Shown: positions 7,887-17,221 of the stretch, piece by piece
Layout: every line of letters starts with the position of its first letter
How positions within the stretch are numbered: the stretch's first letter is position 1
Source: Chitinophagaceae bacterium
Lineage (GTDB): Bacteria > Bacteroidota > Bacteroidia > Chitinophagales > Chitinophagaceae
Assembly (NCBI GenBank): GCA_016720745.1
Contig: JADKKA010000014.1
Location: forward strand, 1 to 40,740
DNA: 40,740 nucleotides
Reading direction: 5' to 3'
Translations under genes and position numbers: made by a program
Notes under the pieces: model-generated
What the model was told of the DNA's origin: nothing
Databases searched by the model: none
Seen by the model: only the letters and a program-made list of their open reading frames with translations

Positions 7887-9326
7887 TTAATCAAATTTGA
7901 AGGGTCCGGTAAAATTTGTTTTCAAAGTGGTGACTCTTTGTTCACCGTTATAAAGCCCGATACGCAGTTTCATTTTTCTTCCGGTTACATAAGACCTCGG
8001 CAGCACCACAAAGAAAGAACCGGTGGCCTGGTCTTCCTGTTTCAGATGGATGCTGGTGGCGCCTACCAGTTCAATTTTTCCGGATTGCGCGGCTTCACCT
8101 TCCAGCCGAAGTGTAACAGGCATATCGTTGATCGTTTTGTTGATCACTTTAATATTGAAAAGGTTACTCAGGCTGTCGGTTCCTCTTTCCTGATAAGTAA
8201 GCCCTTTTGTACGAAGAATGGTGCCATCAATGTCTTTTCGGCTGATCAGTAACAGGGTCAGGATGCCCGACAAAATGATCAGCAGAAAAGTATAGAACCG
8301 CATCCTTCCGGTATACCTGAGTTTTTTTCCTTCCGAAATTCCGGCTTCCGAGGCATATCGAACCAGTCCGGTGGGTTTGTTCACCGCAATCATCATGACA
8401 TTACAGGCATCGATACAGGCCGTGCAGCCCACACATTCCATCTGGGTGCCGTTGCGGATATCGATGCCGGTTGGACAAACCTTCACACACTGAAAGCAGT
8501 CGATACAATCGCCCTGACTGAGCTGTGCTTCCTGCTGTTTCTTGTATTTGCCTCTGGGTTCACCCCGTTGATGGTCATACGCCACGATCATAGAGTTACG
8601 GTCAAGCAAAACACTTTGCAGTCTTCCGTAAGGACAAACTACCGTACAGGCCTGTTCCCTGAAGAAGGCGTATACGGCATAAAAGATGGCAGAGAAAATA
8701 ATAATCGCCAGAAATCCCACTATGTGTTCGCTTACCGGCTCGCTGATGATTTTTTTAAGTTCATCGATGCCGATAATATAGGCCAGGAAAAAGTTGGCGA
8801 TGATAAAGGACAGCAGAAAGAATACAAAGTGTTTAAGGACCTTTTTGCGGATCTTCTCACTGGTCCAGGGAGATTTGTTGAGCAGTTTCTGACGGCCCGC
8901 ATCCCCTTCGATCAGGTACTCCGCCTTGCGAAAAAGCATTTCCATGAAAATGGTTTGTGGACAAACCCAGCCGCAGAACAAACGGCCGAATGCTGCAGTG
9001 AACAATACGATGAAGATGATAAAGGTCACCATCGTCAAACCGAAGATCATGAAATCCTGCGGCCAGAAGATCTTGCCGAAGATGATGAATTTGGCTTCCG
9101 GAATATTAAAGAGGAATAAAGGGCGGCCGTTGAGTTTGATAAAAGGGAGTGTAAAGAAAAGGGCAAAGAATCCCCAGCTTACCCAGGAACGGATATTGTA
9201 GAATTTCCCTTTCGGTTTCTGGGCATAAACCCACTTCCTTTTGCCTTTCTCGTCAACGGTTGCTATCCGGTCACGGAAAGATTCAGGTTCCTGGGTGGTT
9301 GTTGTTTCTGTTTTTTCGTTGTTCAT
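7887..9326 (-). CDS. ccoG: cbb3 oxidase accessory ferredoxin-like protein CcoG
   Basis: CcoG (FixG/RdxA) is a membrane iron-sulfur protein thought to reduce Cu(II) to Cu(I) for assembly of the oxidase copper site. The sequence shows several membrane spans, the CGWVCPQTIFME motif, CTVVCPYGRLQ, and then two ferredoxin clusters (CIDCFQCVKVCP and CVGCTACIDAC). A C-terminal beta-sandwich follows a last membrane span near residue 350. The ATG at 9326 gives 479 residues, the usual size; the in-frame TTG at 9350 is less likely. It lies between ccoP and ccoH in the normal gene order. Confidence 0.95.
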   Translation of the reverse strand: MNNEKTETTTTQEPESFRDRIATVDEKGKRKWVYAQKPKGKFYNIRSWVSWGFFALFFTLPFIKLNGRPLFLFNIPEAKFIIFGKIFWPQDFMIFGLTMVTFIIFIVLFTAAFGRLFCGWVCPQTIFMEMLFRKAEYLIEGDAGRQKLLNKSPWTSEKIRKKVLKHFVFFLLSFIIANFFLAYIIGIDELKKIISEPVSEHIVGFLAIIIFSAIFYAVYAFFREQACTVVCPYGRLQSVLLDRNSMIVAYDHQRGEPRGKYKKQQEAQLSQGDCIDCFQCVKVCPTGIDIRNGTQMECVGCTACIDACNVMMIAVNKPTGLVRYASEAGISEGKKLRYTGRMRFYTFLLIILSGILTLLLISRKDIDGTILRTKGLTYQERGTDSLSNLFNIKVINKTINDMPVTLRLEGEAAQSGKIELVGATSIHLKQEDQATGSFFVVLPRSYVTGRKMKLRIGLYNGEQRVTTLKTNFTGPFKFD

Positions 9327-9386
9327 CACATCAGCTTTTCTTCGAAGCAAGTTCCGGCAGTTCCGAGAAACTGCCGGTAACTTAGG

Positions 9387-10541
9387 TTACATACCTGCTT
9401 TTTTAGCAGTGGTATCCGCAGGAGCAGCAGTTGCATCTTCTGTATAAAGCGTGCCCTGTGGTTCTCTTGCATTGGCAGGCTTGGTACCCCGCAATGATTT
9501 TACATAACTGGACACCTGGGCAATCTGTTTGGGAGAAAGATCATCTTTCCAGCTGCGCATTCCCTTGGCGGTTCCGTATTTGATCGTTTTGAAAATATCT
9601 TTGATACTGCCGCCATATAACCAGTAATCATCTGTGAGGTTAGGTCCTACCGCATTTCCTCCTCCTTCCGGTGTGTGGCAGGCGGGGCATTTGGAAGGGT
9701 CGGTAAAGATGGCTTTACCAGCCTGAAGGTCTTCAGCAGCCGTCATATATTTGACCGTGTTCTCATCTACGATCTCCCCCTTTTTCTTCAGGTATTCCTG
9801 TACTTTTTGTTCTGCTTTTGCCATCGATGTTTCATATTCTTCCTTGCTGGATGGCCCTGTATGTGATACATGGAAACGCCAGAGGTATACCGCTGCAAAA
9901 ATGATACAGAGATAGAAACCATATAACCACCAGGGGGGAAGACGGTTGTTCAGTTCCCGGATACCATCGTAGTCGTGACCCAGATCCAGGTCGGCTTCCT
10001 GACTAACCGGACGGAGTTTATTGATACGGTCCCACCAGCTGAGCCGGTTGGCCTTTTCCTGTTCAGCGACTATTTTTTCTTCTTCTGTGATGGGTGCAGC
10101 AACCCTTTCTTTTTCCTGTTTCAGCAGGAAACGGATATTGAGCAACATGCCAATGATCACCAGCAGTTCAAGGAAAAGTACCGATACCATGATATAGAAT
10201 GTACTGGCTTCCATTCCGGCGATTGTTTTGGCAGCCTTGGGTGCGGCTGCAGTATCCTGCCCGAAAACGGTGGAAGCCAGCAGCAGCAGGGCCAGGGTAG
10301 CCAGTGGCTTTGCATTTTTGGCAGCCAGTCTTTTCTTCAATTTCACATCCGCAGCACCGATCATGATATTGGCCAGGATACCAATGATCACCAGCAATAC
10401 CATCATGAGTACCAGTAAGGTTACAGCCAGTGGATTGCTGAATACAGATGGTTCGGGCGGACCCGCAGCCCAAACCGGCCGGGGGTTGAATAAGAGCAGC
10501 ATGGTCAGTAGACCGGCAATATATCTTAGGTTGTTTCGCAT
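9387..10541 (-). CDS. ccoP: cbb3-type cytochrome c oxidase subunit III (CcoP)
   Basis: CcoP passes electrons from cytochrome c to the CcoNO core. The 384-residue protein has an N-terminal signal-like span, further spans around residues 35-65 and 112-140, a conserved NNRLPPWWLYGFY segment before another span (about 198-225), and a single c-type heme site CPACH at residues 285-289 with a later Met region (KGMRSWKDDLS) supplying the axial ligand. Classical proteobacterial CcoP has two hemes; the one-heme form with extra N-terminal spans is usual in Bacteroidota. It directly follows the small ccoQ gene. Confidence 0.94.
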   Translation of the reverse strand: MRNNLRYIAGLLTMLLLFNPRPVWAAGPPEPSVFSNPLAVTLLVLMMVLLVIIGILANIMIGAADVKLKKRLAAKNAKPLATLALLLLASTVFGQDTAAAPKAAKTIAGMEASTFYIMVSVLFLELLVIIGMLLNIRFLLKQEKERVAAPITEEEKIVAEQEKANRLSWWDRINKLRPVSQEADLDLGHDYDGIRELNNRLPPWWLYGFYLCIIFAAVYLWRFHVSHTGPSSKEEYETSMAKAEQKVQEYLKKKGEIVDENTVKYMTAAEDLQAGKAIFTDPSKCPACHTPEGGGNAVGPNLTDDYWLYGGSIKDIFKTIKYGTAKGMRSWKDDLSPKQIAQVSSYVKSLRGTKPANAREPQGTLYTEDATAAPADTTAKKAGM

Positions 10542-10564
10542 ATAGAAAACATTACAGGGTTTAG

Positions 10565-10732
10565 TTAATTGGATTGGTCGAGTGGCATTTGGCTTACTTC
10601 CTTAAAATCTGACTTCTTTGTTTTTAACACCCAGATCAGCATACCGGCAAAGAACATGAAGCAGATTGTCAGCGACAGCAGACCCATGAAGTCCACTCCG
10701 CTCACTTTTTCCAGGTAATTGATGAATTTCAT
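10565..10732 (-). CDS. ccoQ: Small single-span cbb3 oxidase component, CcoQ-like
   Basis: A 55-codon gene sits between ccoO and ccoP: ATG at 10732, TAA at 10565-10567. The peptide starts MKFINYLEKVSGVDFMG, then has one hydrophobic span (LLSLTICFMFFAGMLIWVL) and a short charged tail. Position, size and topology match CcoQ, which stabilises the cbb3 complex. The start lies 10 bp after the ccoNO stop. Sequence conservation of CcoQ is low, so the call rests mostly on context. Confidence 0.75.
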   Translation of the reverse strand: MKFINYLEKVSGVDFMGLLSLTICFMFFAGMLIWVLKTKKSDFKEVSQMPLDQSN

Positions 10733-10742
10733 TTTTGTTCGT

Positions 10743-11303
10743 TTATTTATTGATGGCCACGGGTTTGGGTTCTGCCTGAATATCCCTGCCCAGTCTCTGC
10801 AGGTAGGCGATCAGCGCGATTATTTCCTTATTAGGAGCTGTTTCAATCTGGTCTTTTTTCAGGCTGGCCGCTATTTGATTCGCCTGTTTCATGAGGTCTG
10901 CGTTGGCGATTTGATCATATCCTTTAGGATAAGGAACCCCAGGGTGCGCATGGCCCTTATTTTGGCGGGTGTACTGCTGGTGTCGAGCTTGTTCTTCAGC
11001 AACCAGATATATCGCGGCATGATGGATCCTGGTGAAGTGGAAGTAGGATCATACATATGGTTATAGTGCCATGAATCCGGACGCCTGTTTTTATCGGAGC
11101 CTTCGCGTGCCAGATCGGGACCGGTACGTTTGCTTCCCCATTGGAACGGATGATCATAGACAAACTCACCGGCCTTGGAATAATCACCATACCGGGCCAC
11201 TTCATCACGGAAGGGTCGGATCATTTGTGAGTGACACAGGTAGCATCCTTCCCGGATATAAATATCACGGCCCTGCAGTTCGAGTGGTGTATAAGGTTTA
11301 CAC
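10743..11303 (-). CDS. ccoO: CcoO (subunit II) segment of the CcoNO fusion, frameshifted
   Basis: Read in the corrected frame, this segment gives KPYTPLELQGRDIYIREG, then the heme c site CYLCHSQMIRP, and the conserved FQWGSKRTGPDLARE, HYNHMYDP and SIMPRY blocks of CcoO. The Met of the last block is the expected heme ligand. The tail ends EPKPVAINK at 10743. The first part (to 11221) can only be reached from the CcoN frame by adding one base at 11297-11299, and the last 65 or so residues by adding one base at 10937-10940. CcoO carries electrons from CcoP to CcoN. Confidence 0.88.
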
Positions 11304-12879
11304 TGGCGAGGGTGGGTACATTTGATTTCACCAGGAAAGTGGGAATCATTTGAACCAGTCCGCCGATGGCCACCACGATCAGGCTTAGTACAAGCATGGT
11401 CACCGGCTTTCTTTCTATCACACGGTGCCAGTATTCCTTTTTATGACTCGTTTCTTTTACTAAAGGAGCTGCTTCTGCTTCTTCATTCGGGATGAAACGG
11501 CCTTTGGCAATTGTTTTCCAGATATTGTACACCATTATCAGGGCACCTGTGAGGTATAATGTTCCGCCGATACTTCTGGCCCAGTACATGGGTTTGATAT
11601 TGGTAACGGTTTGCATGAAGTCGAACTTGAGCTGTCCTTCGGGAGTGAATTGTTTCCACATGATGCTCTGCTCAAAACCGGCCCAGTACAAGGGAACCGC
11701 ATAAATGATGATACCGATGGTGCCCAGCCAGAAGTGATTGGTGGCCAGTTTTTTTGAATAAAGGGTTGTTCCCCACATTTTGGGGATCATATAATAAAGA
11801 ATGGCAAAGGCAAGAAAACCGTTCCAGCCCAAACCGCCGATATGCACGTGGGCGATGGTCCAGTCGCTGAAATGGGAAATGGCATTTACATTTTTCAGGC
11901 TCAGCATCGGCCCTTCAAATGTGCTCATCCCATAACAGGTAATGGCCACTACCATGAATTTAAGAACAGGATCTTCCCTTACTTTATCCCAGGCGCCGCG
12001 GAGGGTGAACAATCCGTTGAGCATACCGCCCCAACTGGGAGCGATCAGCATGATGGAGAATACTACCCCTAAGGATTGTGCCCAGTCGGGCAATGCCGTA
12101 TACAACAGGTGGTGAGGCCCTGCCCAGATATAAATAAAGATCAGCGCCCAGAAGTGAATGATGGAAAGCCGGTAGGAGTACACCGGCCGGTTAGCAGCTT
12201 TGGGAAGAAAATAATACATGAGACCCAATACCGGTGTGGTTAAAAAGAAAGCCACGGCATTGTGACCGTACCACCATTGCACCAGCGCATCCTGCACCCC
12301 TGCATACCAGCTATAGCTTTTCAGGGCAGAAACCGGGATTTCAATAGAGTTTACAATATGGAGCATGGCCACGGTAACCCAGGTGGCGATATAAAACCAG
12401 ATGGCAACATAGAGGTGTTTCTCCCTTCTTTTGAGGATAGTGCCAAACATATTGATACCAAATACCACCCACACCAGGGTGATGGCGATATCGATGGGCC
12501 ACTCCAGTTCGGCATATTCCTTACCGGTTGTTTTTCCCATCAGCAGGGTAATGGCGGCGGCAGCAATAATGGCCTGCCAGCCCCAGAAATGCACCCAGCT
12601 CAGTTTATCACTGTACATCCGGGCCTTACAAAGTCTTTGCAGCGAATAATAAATTCCTGCAAAAGAGGCATTTCCCACAAAGGCAAATATGATGGCGTTG
12701 GTGTGCAGGGGCCGGAGACGACCAAAGGTGGTGGCCGCAAGATTTAAACTGGCCGCCGGATAGTAGATCTGGATGGCAGCCCAAAGACCTGCCAGCATCC
12801 CTACCACGCCAAACAGGATAGTGGCTAAACCAAAGGCCCGTACAATCTTGTTGTCATAATAGAACTTTTCAACTTGCAT
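10743..12879 (-). CDS. ccoN: Fused cbb3 oxidase subunits I and II (CcoNO), interrupted by two frameshifts
   Basis: This is the catalytic subunit of the high-affinity cbb3 oxidase, fused to the monoheme cytochrome subunit as is usual in Bacteroidota. The CcoN part (12879 to about 11400) has 12 or more membrane spans with the heme/copper ligands in HTNAIIF, WWYGHNAV, GPHHLLYT and HVHIGGLGWNGF. A further span (VTMLVLSLIVVAIGGLVQ) starts the CcoO part. As read, the frame runs off at 11221 because one A is missing in the run at 11297-11299 (minus strand). A second indel at 10937-10940 (one G missing) interrupts CcoO. Correcting both gives a continuous protein ending at TAA 10743-10745. All functional motifs are intact, so sequence error is more likely than a true pseudogene. 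Confidence 0.9.
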
Positions 12880-12891
12880 AACCGGTTTTAT

Positions 12892-13074
12892 TTATTGTGT
12901 TTTGGTAATCCGATGCGTTTGTTTGGGAACAGCGGGTTTGTCATCAAAAAGGATCCGGGAGGCAGGAGAATAATCGTCCTCAAACTGGCCGGATTTCACC
13001 CCCCACAAAAAGGCAATCAGGAAGACTGCGGCAACAGAAATGCTGGCTATAAGGAGTATCAGTATTACACTCAT
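12892..13074 (-). CDS. ccoS: cbb3 oxidase assembly protein CcoS
   Basis: CcoS is a small membrane protein needed for cofactor insertion into cbb3 oxidase. The 60-residue product has one N-terminal span (ILILLIASISVAAVFLIAFLW) followed by GVKSGQFEDDYSPASRIL, the family hallmark. It lies 12 bp upstream of ccoNO and about 95 bp downstream of ccoI. An FNR-type palindrome lies about 90 bp upstream of its start. Confidence 0.93.
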   Translation of the reverse strand: MSVILILLIASISVAAVFLIAFLWGVKSGQFEDDYSPASRILFDDKPAVPKQTHRITKTQ

Positions 13075-13159
13075 GCTGGTTTTTGCCTCCTGCTGTCCGA
13101 AGGCGTGTAAAAGTATTTTGGGGCTGGTCTATGGGATATAAGGAGCATCAACGCCGGAA

Positions 13160-13173
13160 CTGATTTTAATCAT
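13160..13173. promoter_or_regulatory. FNR/CRP-type palindrome overlapping the end of ccoI, upstream of ccoS
   Basis: CTGATTTTAATCAT differs by one base from the perfect palindrome found at 15659 and 28945. It overlaps the ccoI stop codon and is centred about 90 bp before the ccoS ATG, so ccoS-ccoNO-ccoQ-ccoP may have their own oxygen-responsive promoter in addition to read-through from ccoI. I do not see a good TAnnTTTG element at the spacing used elsewhere in the window. Confidence 0.5.
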
Positions 13174-15590
13174 GTTGTTCTTTTTCCCGGCAGGAGTCCC
13201 ATTCGTTTGGCCAGCAGGCTGCTGCTGCCAAAAGTGATCAGCAGGATGCTCAGCGAGCTGCTCGGCATCAGGATGGCTGCAATGAGGGGTGAAAGGGTGC
13301 CCTGCACCGCAAAAAACAGCCCGATGATATTGTATACGATGGATAATACGAAACTGGCCACCACAATCTGTTGGTTGGCACGGCAAAGGGCGATAAACCG
13401 GGTCAGGCGGGATAGTTGTCCGGCCTCCACAATGGCATCACTGGAAGGGGTGAAATTATTGGCCTGTTCAGTAATGGCAATGCCCACCTCACTCTGCTTC
13501 AGGGCACCGGCATCATTGAGTCCGTCGCCGATCATAATGACCGATGCTCCTTTAAGTTGCAGGTTCTTGATATAATTCAGTTTGTCTTCGGGTTGCTGAT
13601 GAAAAAGCAGGGTGGCTTTGGGCCCCAGTAATCCCTGTAAAGTGGTTTTTTCCGCTTCATTGTCGCCCGATAAAACCGAAAGGCGATAATGTCCTTTTAA
13701 CTGTTGCAACAGGGCAGGAATCTCTTTGCGGTAATGATTGCTGAATAAAAAATATCCGAAGTACTGATCTTCGATGCTCACAAAAACCGCTGTGCCGGTA
13801 TTTTCCTTTTTTGCACCGGTTACAAACTCATAGGTACCCAGTTTGATCTGGTCGTCTCCGGCGTAGCCTTCAATACCATGGCCGTGTGTTTCCCGGAATT
13901 CCGTTACCTCCACCTGCCGGCCATGTTCCAGGAAATGGGTCAGTGCCTTGCTCAGAGGATGCCCGGAGCAGGCGGCAACGGCCGCCACCTGTTGTTCCTG
14001 GTTATCTGAAATCCATTTTCCTTCATACACGATATCCTGTTCGCGGGTACTGGTAAGTGTTCCGGTTTTGTCGAATACAATATGGGTGGCTTTGGCTATA
14101 TTTTCGATCACCTGGGCACTGCGGAGGTAAAATTTGTTTCGTCCCAGTATCCGCAGGATATTCCCGTTGGTAAATGTATTGGAGAGGAGTAAGGCGCAGG
14201 GACAGGCAATGATAAAGATGGAAGTGACTGCCGGCCAAAGTTTTGCCGGATCATTCAGTTGCCAGTAAACGGCAGTACTGAGGGCAATGGCCAGTACGAT
14301 ATAGGTAAACCAACGGCTGAGCAGGTGAACAAAAGATACGCTCCTGTCGGCATCATCCGTCTTCATTTCCTCTTTGTTCCAGAGTTTGGTGAGGTAACTT
14401 TGTGTTACTTCCTTTACCACCAGTATTTCAATATTTCCGCTGGTTTGCCTGCCACCGGCATACACCAGTTCACCCATCTCGCGCAGAACCGGTAATGATT
14501 CACCCGTTACAAAGCTATAATCGATAAAGGCTTTTCCTTTGGTGAGGATACCGTCTGCAGGAATCAGCTCTTCGTTATGGATCAGCAGGGTGTCACCCGG
14601 TTTGATATCCGGTAAACGGGTAGGGGTTTCCTGTTCATCTTTCAGTACGGAGACCGCCACCGGAAAATAGGAGGTATAATCCCTCTCAAATGAAAGTTGC
14701 CGGTAGGTTTTGTCCTGCAATATCCTTCCGGCCAGCATGAAAAATACAATCCCCGTCATGGAATCAAAATACCCGCCACCGGTACCGTTGATCACTTCCC
14801 AGGCACTCCGTATAAACGTAATGATGATGGCCAGCGCGATCGGCGCGTCGATATTCAGGAATTTATGTTGCAGGCTTTTCCAGGAAGAAATATAAAAGGG
14901 CAGGGAGGAATACAATAATACCGGGATGGCCAGCCCAAAACTGATCCATCGGAAGATTCCCCGAAGGGCGGTTTCGCTGGCATCAATACCGAGGTATTCA
15001 GGGAAGCTGAGCAGCATCACATTCCCAAAGCAAAATCCGGCGATGCCCAGTTGAAACACCATGGTTTTATTGATGGCCGGTCTTTTTTCCTTCAGGTCGT
15101 GCAGACTGATATAGGGTTCGTAGCCAATAGCCGTTAAACTTTCCACTACCTGACGCAGGGAGGTTTGGGCAGTGAGAAAGACAATGTCTACCTCTTTGCG
15201 GGTAAAATTTACCTTGCTCGAGAGCACCCCATTATTGACCCGATACAGGTTTTCGAGCAGGTACAAACAGGAACTGCAGTGCATCTGGGGAAGATAAAGA
15301 GTGACATGCACCTGTTTGTCGTCACGGAAACTGATCAGCTGGAGCTGGGTCTTTTCGTCATCAAGAAAGGCGAATTTATCGGCCCTCGCTTTAATTTTCT
15401 GGCTGATCCCCGGCTTTTCATTGAGGGAGTAGTAATCGCAAAGTCCTGTTTCATTCAGGATGCCGTACACCATTTTACAGCCTTCGCAGCAGAATTTTTT
15501 TTCTTCCAGACTGATCCGCTCATTGGGGCAGGGTTCACCGCAATGATAGCACTGGATCTGTTGTTGGATTGTTTCTTTTAGCGTGGACAT
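13170..15590 (-). CDS. ccoI: Copper-transporting P-type ATPase CcoI/FixI
   Basis: CcoI exports copper across the inner membrane to supply cbb3 oxidase. The protein begins with a Cys-rich zone typical of CcoI (CYHCGEPC and FCCEGC), then an HMA-like site MHCSSCLYL. About eight membrane spans follow, with the CPC ion-binding motif (ACPCALLLS), phosphorylation motif DKTGTLT, a His-Pro pair (SGHPLSKALT) and the hinge GDGLNDAGAL. I chose the ATG at 15590, giving 806 residues; the frame opens at a TTG at 15650. It is the first gene of the cbb3 locus and has an FNR-type palindrome 69 bp upstream of the ATG. Confidence 0.94.
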   Translation of the reverse strand: MSTLKETIQQQIQCYHCGEPCPNERISLEEKKFCCEGCKMVYGILNETGLCDYYSLNEKPGISQKIKARADKFAFLDDEKTQLQLISFRDDKQVHVTLYLPQMHCSSCLYLLENLYRVNNGVLSSKVNFTRKEVDIVFLTAQTSLRQVVESLTAIGYEPYISLHDLKEKRPAINKTMVFQLGIAGFCFGNVMLLSFPEYLGIDASETALRGIFRWISFGLAIPVLLYSSLPFYISSWKSLQHKFLNIDAPIALAIIITFIRSAWEVINGTGGGYFDSMTGIVFFMLAGRILQDKTYRQLSFERDYTSYFPVAVSVLKDEQETPTRLPDIKPGDTLLIHNEELIPADGILTKGKAFIDYSFVTGESLPVLREMGELVYAGGRQTSGNIEILVVKEVTQSYLTKLWNKEEMKTDDADRSVSFVHLLSRWFTYIVLAIALSTAVYWQLNDPAKLWPAVTSIFIIACPCALLLSNTFTNGNILRILGRNKFYLRSAQVIENIAKATHIVFDKTGTLTSTREQDIVYEGKWISDNQEQQVAAVAACSGHPLSKALTHFLEHGRQVEVTEFRETHGHGIEGYAGDDQIKLGTYEFVTGAKKENTGTAVFVSIEDQYFGYFLFSNHYRKEIPALLQQLKGHYRLSVLSGDNEAEKTTLQGLLGPKATLLFHQQPEDKLNYIKNLQLKGASVIMIGDGLNDAGALKQSEVGIAITEQANNFTPSSDAIVEAGQLSRLTRFIALCRANQQIVVASFVLSIVYNIIGLFFAVQGTLSPLIAAILMPSSSLSILLITFGSSSLLAKRMGLLPGKRTT

Positions 15591-15658
15591 AGGCTCCCGT
15601 TGGGCGCTAAAGTAGGGTTCACCCGAACCTAAATTCCTGATGATGTTCAAAAAAAATA

Positions 15659-15672
15659 CTGATTAAAATCAG
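15659..15672. promoter_or_regulatory. Perfect FNR/CRP-type palindrome upstream of ccoI
   Basis: CTGATTAAAATCAG is a perfect palindrome with half-site CTGAT and a 4-bp centre, the architecture of FNR-family boxes (TTGAT-N4-ATCAA). A TAGGTTCG at 15624-15631 (minus strand), one base off the TAnnTTTG -7 consensus, lies 38 bp centre-to-centre downstream. It probably activates ccoI at low oxygen. Confidence 0.6.
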
Positions 15673-15685
15673 CCGTACAGCGCAA

Positions 15686-15717
15686 GAAGGCCTGCTTTTG
15701 CCTTTATTGGCCTTTTT
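15686..15717. terminator. Weak hairpin between the BNR-YHS gene and ccoI promoter
   Basis: AAGGCC and GGCCTT arms (6 bp) separated by about 16 bp, with a T-run on the plus-strand side. The run is on the wrong side for the minus-strand genes, so its role as a terminator is doubtful. Confidence 0.3.
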
Positions 15718-15728
15718 TTATGGGATTC

Positions 15729-17138
15729 CTATTTTTTGAGTTGAATAAATTTTTCCCGGCAGCTTTTGCTGCAAAAGCCGTAAATCCTGCCTTGATAAGC
15801 GGTGGTATCCGTTACGCCAATGCGTACCGGCATTCCGCACACCGGATCATTGTTTGAAGAAAGTTTAATCGGGGCAGTCCTTTTATCCGCCTTCAAAAGG
15901 TTCTTTGAATTAAAGAGCGGAGCGTTTATAATCTCTGAAATGCTGACTAACCGGTACCAGACCTGCTCATTATCCATCCAGGCTACAACAACCATTTCTT
16001 TGCCTAATGCATGAATGACAGGGAAAGAAGCATTTGATTTATCGGAAGTGAGATCCATGGATTTCCTGTCTGTACCGTTGATTTTGTTAATTACAATTTT
16101 GGTGTAAAAGGAGTCTTCAATTTTTACAGTTTCGTTATACACCACCAGTTTTGTGTCTGGTGGTAAAATAGTAAGCTGGATATTTCTTGCATTATTGCTG
16201 ATGAGTTTTCGTTCAGTTACATTTCCCTCGCTGTTTAGTTCGGCATAATGCACCCCTGCTCTGCTGCCTCCGGTGAACCAGGAAGCATAACTTTTGCCAT
16301 TCAGGTTGTAAACAGAGGGTCCGTTATGCGGGCATCCGTTGATGACCCATCCGTCATTTGTAAACGGAACCGCTTTGCGGAACGTATTTCCGTTATCTGA
16401 AGACGTAATGATAGAAATGTCTCTGATTGAGTCTGAAAGGATATCGCGGAAAAGAATACTGATATTGCCTTTGGGATCACAGTGAATGTTTGTCCGGCAA
16501 CACTGACAGGCAAGGGAGTCGATGATCGTTTCATCAGTGAACCCTTCTTTGTTAATGGTTTTTGCAAAAACTAAGGAGCGACCGTTTTTTTTGTCTCCCA
16601 GGGAAACATCCAGCCAGCAAGCGCCGATCTCGCCATCCGCGAGCCTGGCAATGGAAGCAAAGGAATGTCCTTTACCGGCGCTGGTATCACGATGAAGGAA
16701 GGCTGGTCTGGTCCAGCTTTTGCCTCCATCAAATGATTGGATATACCGCACAAATCCTGCAAACCTGTTTTTTTCCGTAGGCGCCGATGTTTCATAAACG
16801 GCCAGCAGGGTGCCATCCTGTTTCAGGGCGATCTTTGGCATCCCTTCTTCATGCAGGTTGGTATTGGGTTCAATGGGTATTTCATGGGGGGCTGAAAATT
16901 GCTGCTGTTCTCTTTCAAATACCGCAAAGAAGAATTTTTTCCGGTTGTCGGGATCTGTTTCTGCCCAGGTAGCGATCGGATAACCCTCAGGGTCGGTCGC
17001 AAAACTCACGCAGGAGGCTTTGTTTTTTCCCGAAAGGGCGACTATCCGATGCGCTTTATTTTTTGCAGGGTGTAGGGAACAGGAGATATCAGCAATCCAA
17101 ATGGCCAGAGTGAAAATGGCAACCCATTTTATTTTCAT
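15729..17138 (-). CDS. BNR-repeat (sialidase-like) exported protein with C-terminal YHS metal-binding domain
   Basis: The protein has an N-terminal hydrophobic signal (KWVAIFTLAIWIADISC), then a propeller with Asp-box repeats such as SFDGGKSWTRP and SSDNGNTFRKA, and a central Cys motif LACQCCRTNIHC. It ends in a YHS domain: DPVCGMPV and, 25 residues on, GFCSKSCREKF. YHS domains bind metals, often copper or heavy metals. I chose the ATG at 17138 because it begins the signal peptide; the frame opens at 17222 with an ATG overlapping the TonB receptor stop (TAATG), so a longer form is possible. The join of a BNR propeller with a YHS domain in a TonB operon suggests periplasmic metal binding rather than sialidase activity; this is inference. 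Confidence 0.75.
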   Translation of the reverse strand: MKIKWVAIFTLAIWIADISCSLHPAKNKAHRIVALSGKNKASCVSFATDPEGYPIATWAETDPDNRKKFFFAVFEREQQQFSAPHEIPIEPNTNLHEEGMPKIALKQDGTLLAVYETSAPTEKNRFAGFVRYIQSFDGGKSWTRPAFLHRDTSAGKGHSFASIARLADGEIGACWLDVSLGDKKNGRSLVFAKTINKEGFTDETIIDSLACQCCRTNIHCDPKGNISILFRDILSDSIRDISIITSSDNGNTFRKAVPFTNDGWVINGCPHNGPSVYNLNGKSYASWFTGGSRAGVHYAELNSEGNVTERKLISNNARNIQLTILPPDTKLVVYNETVKIEDSFYTKIVINKINGTDRKSMDLTSDKSNASFPVIHALGKEMVVVAWMDNEQVWYRLVSISEIINAPLFNSKNLLKADKRTAPIKLSSNNDPVCGMPVRIGVTDTTAYQGRIYGFCSKSCREKFIQLKK

Positions 17139-17221
17139 AATATGCTGAGGCGTCATAGTAGATGATTTAAGGAAGTGGTCTTTTAATGCAGATTTGCCCG
17201 GGCAACGGGTAATGCAGGACA

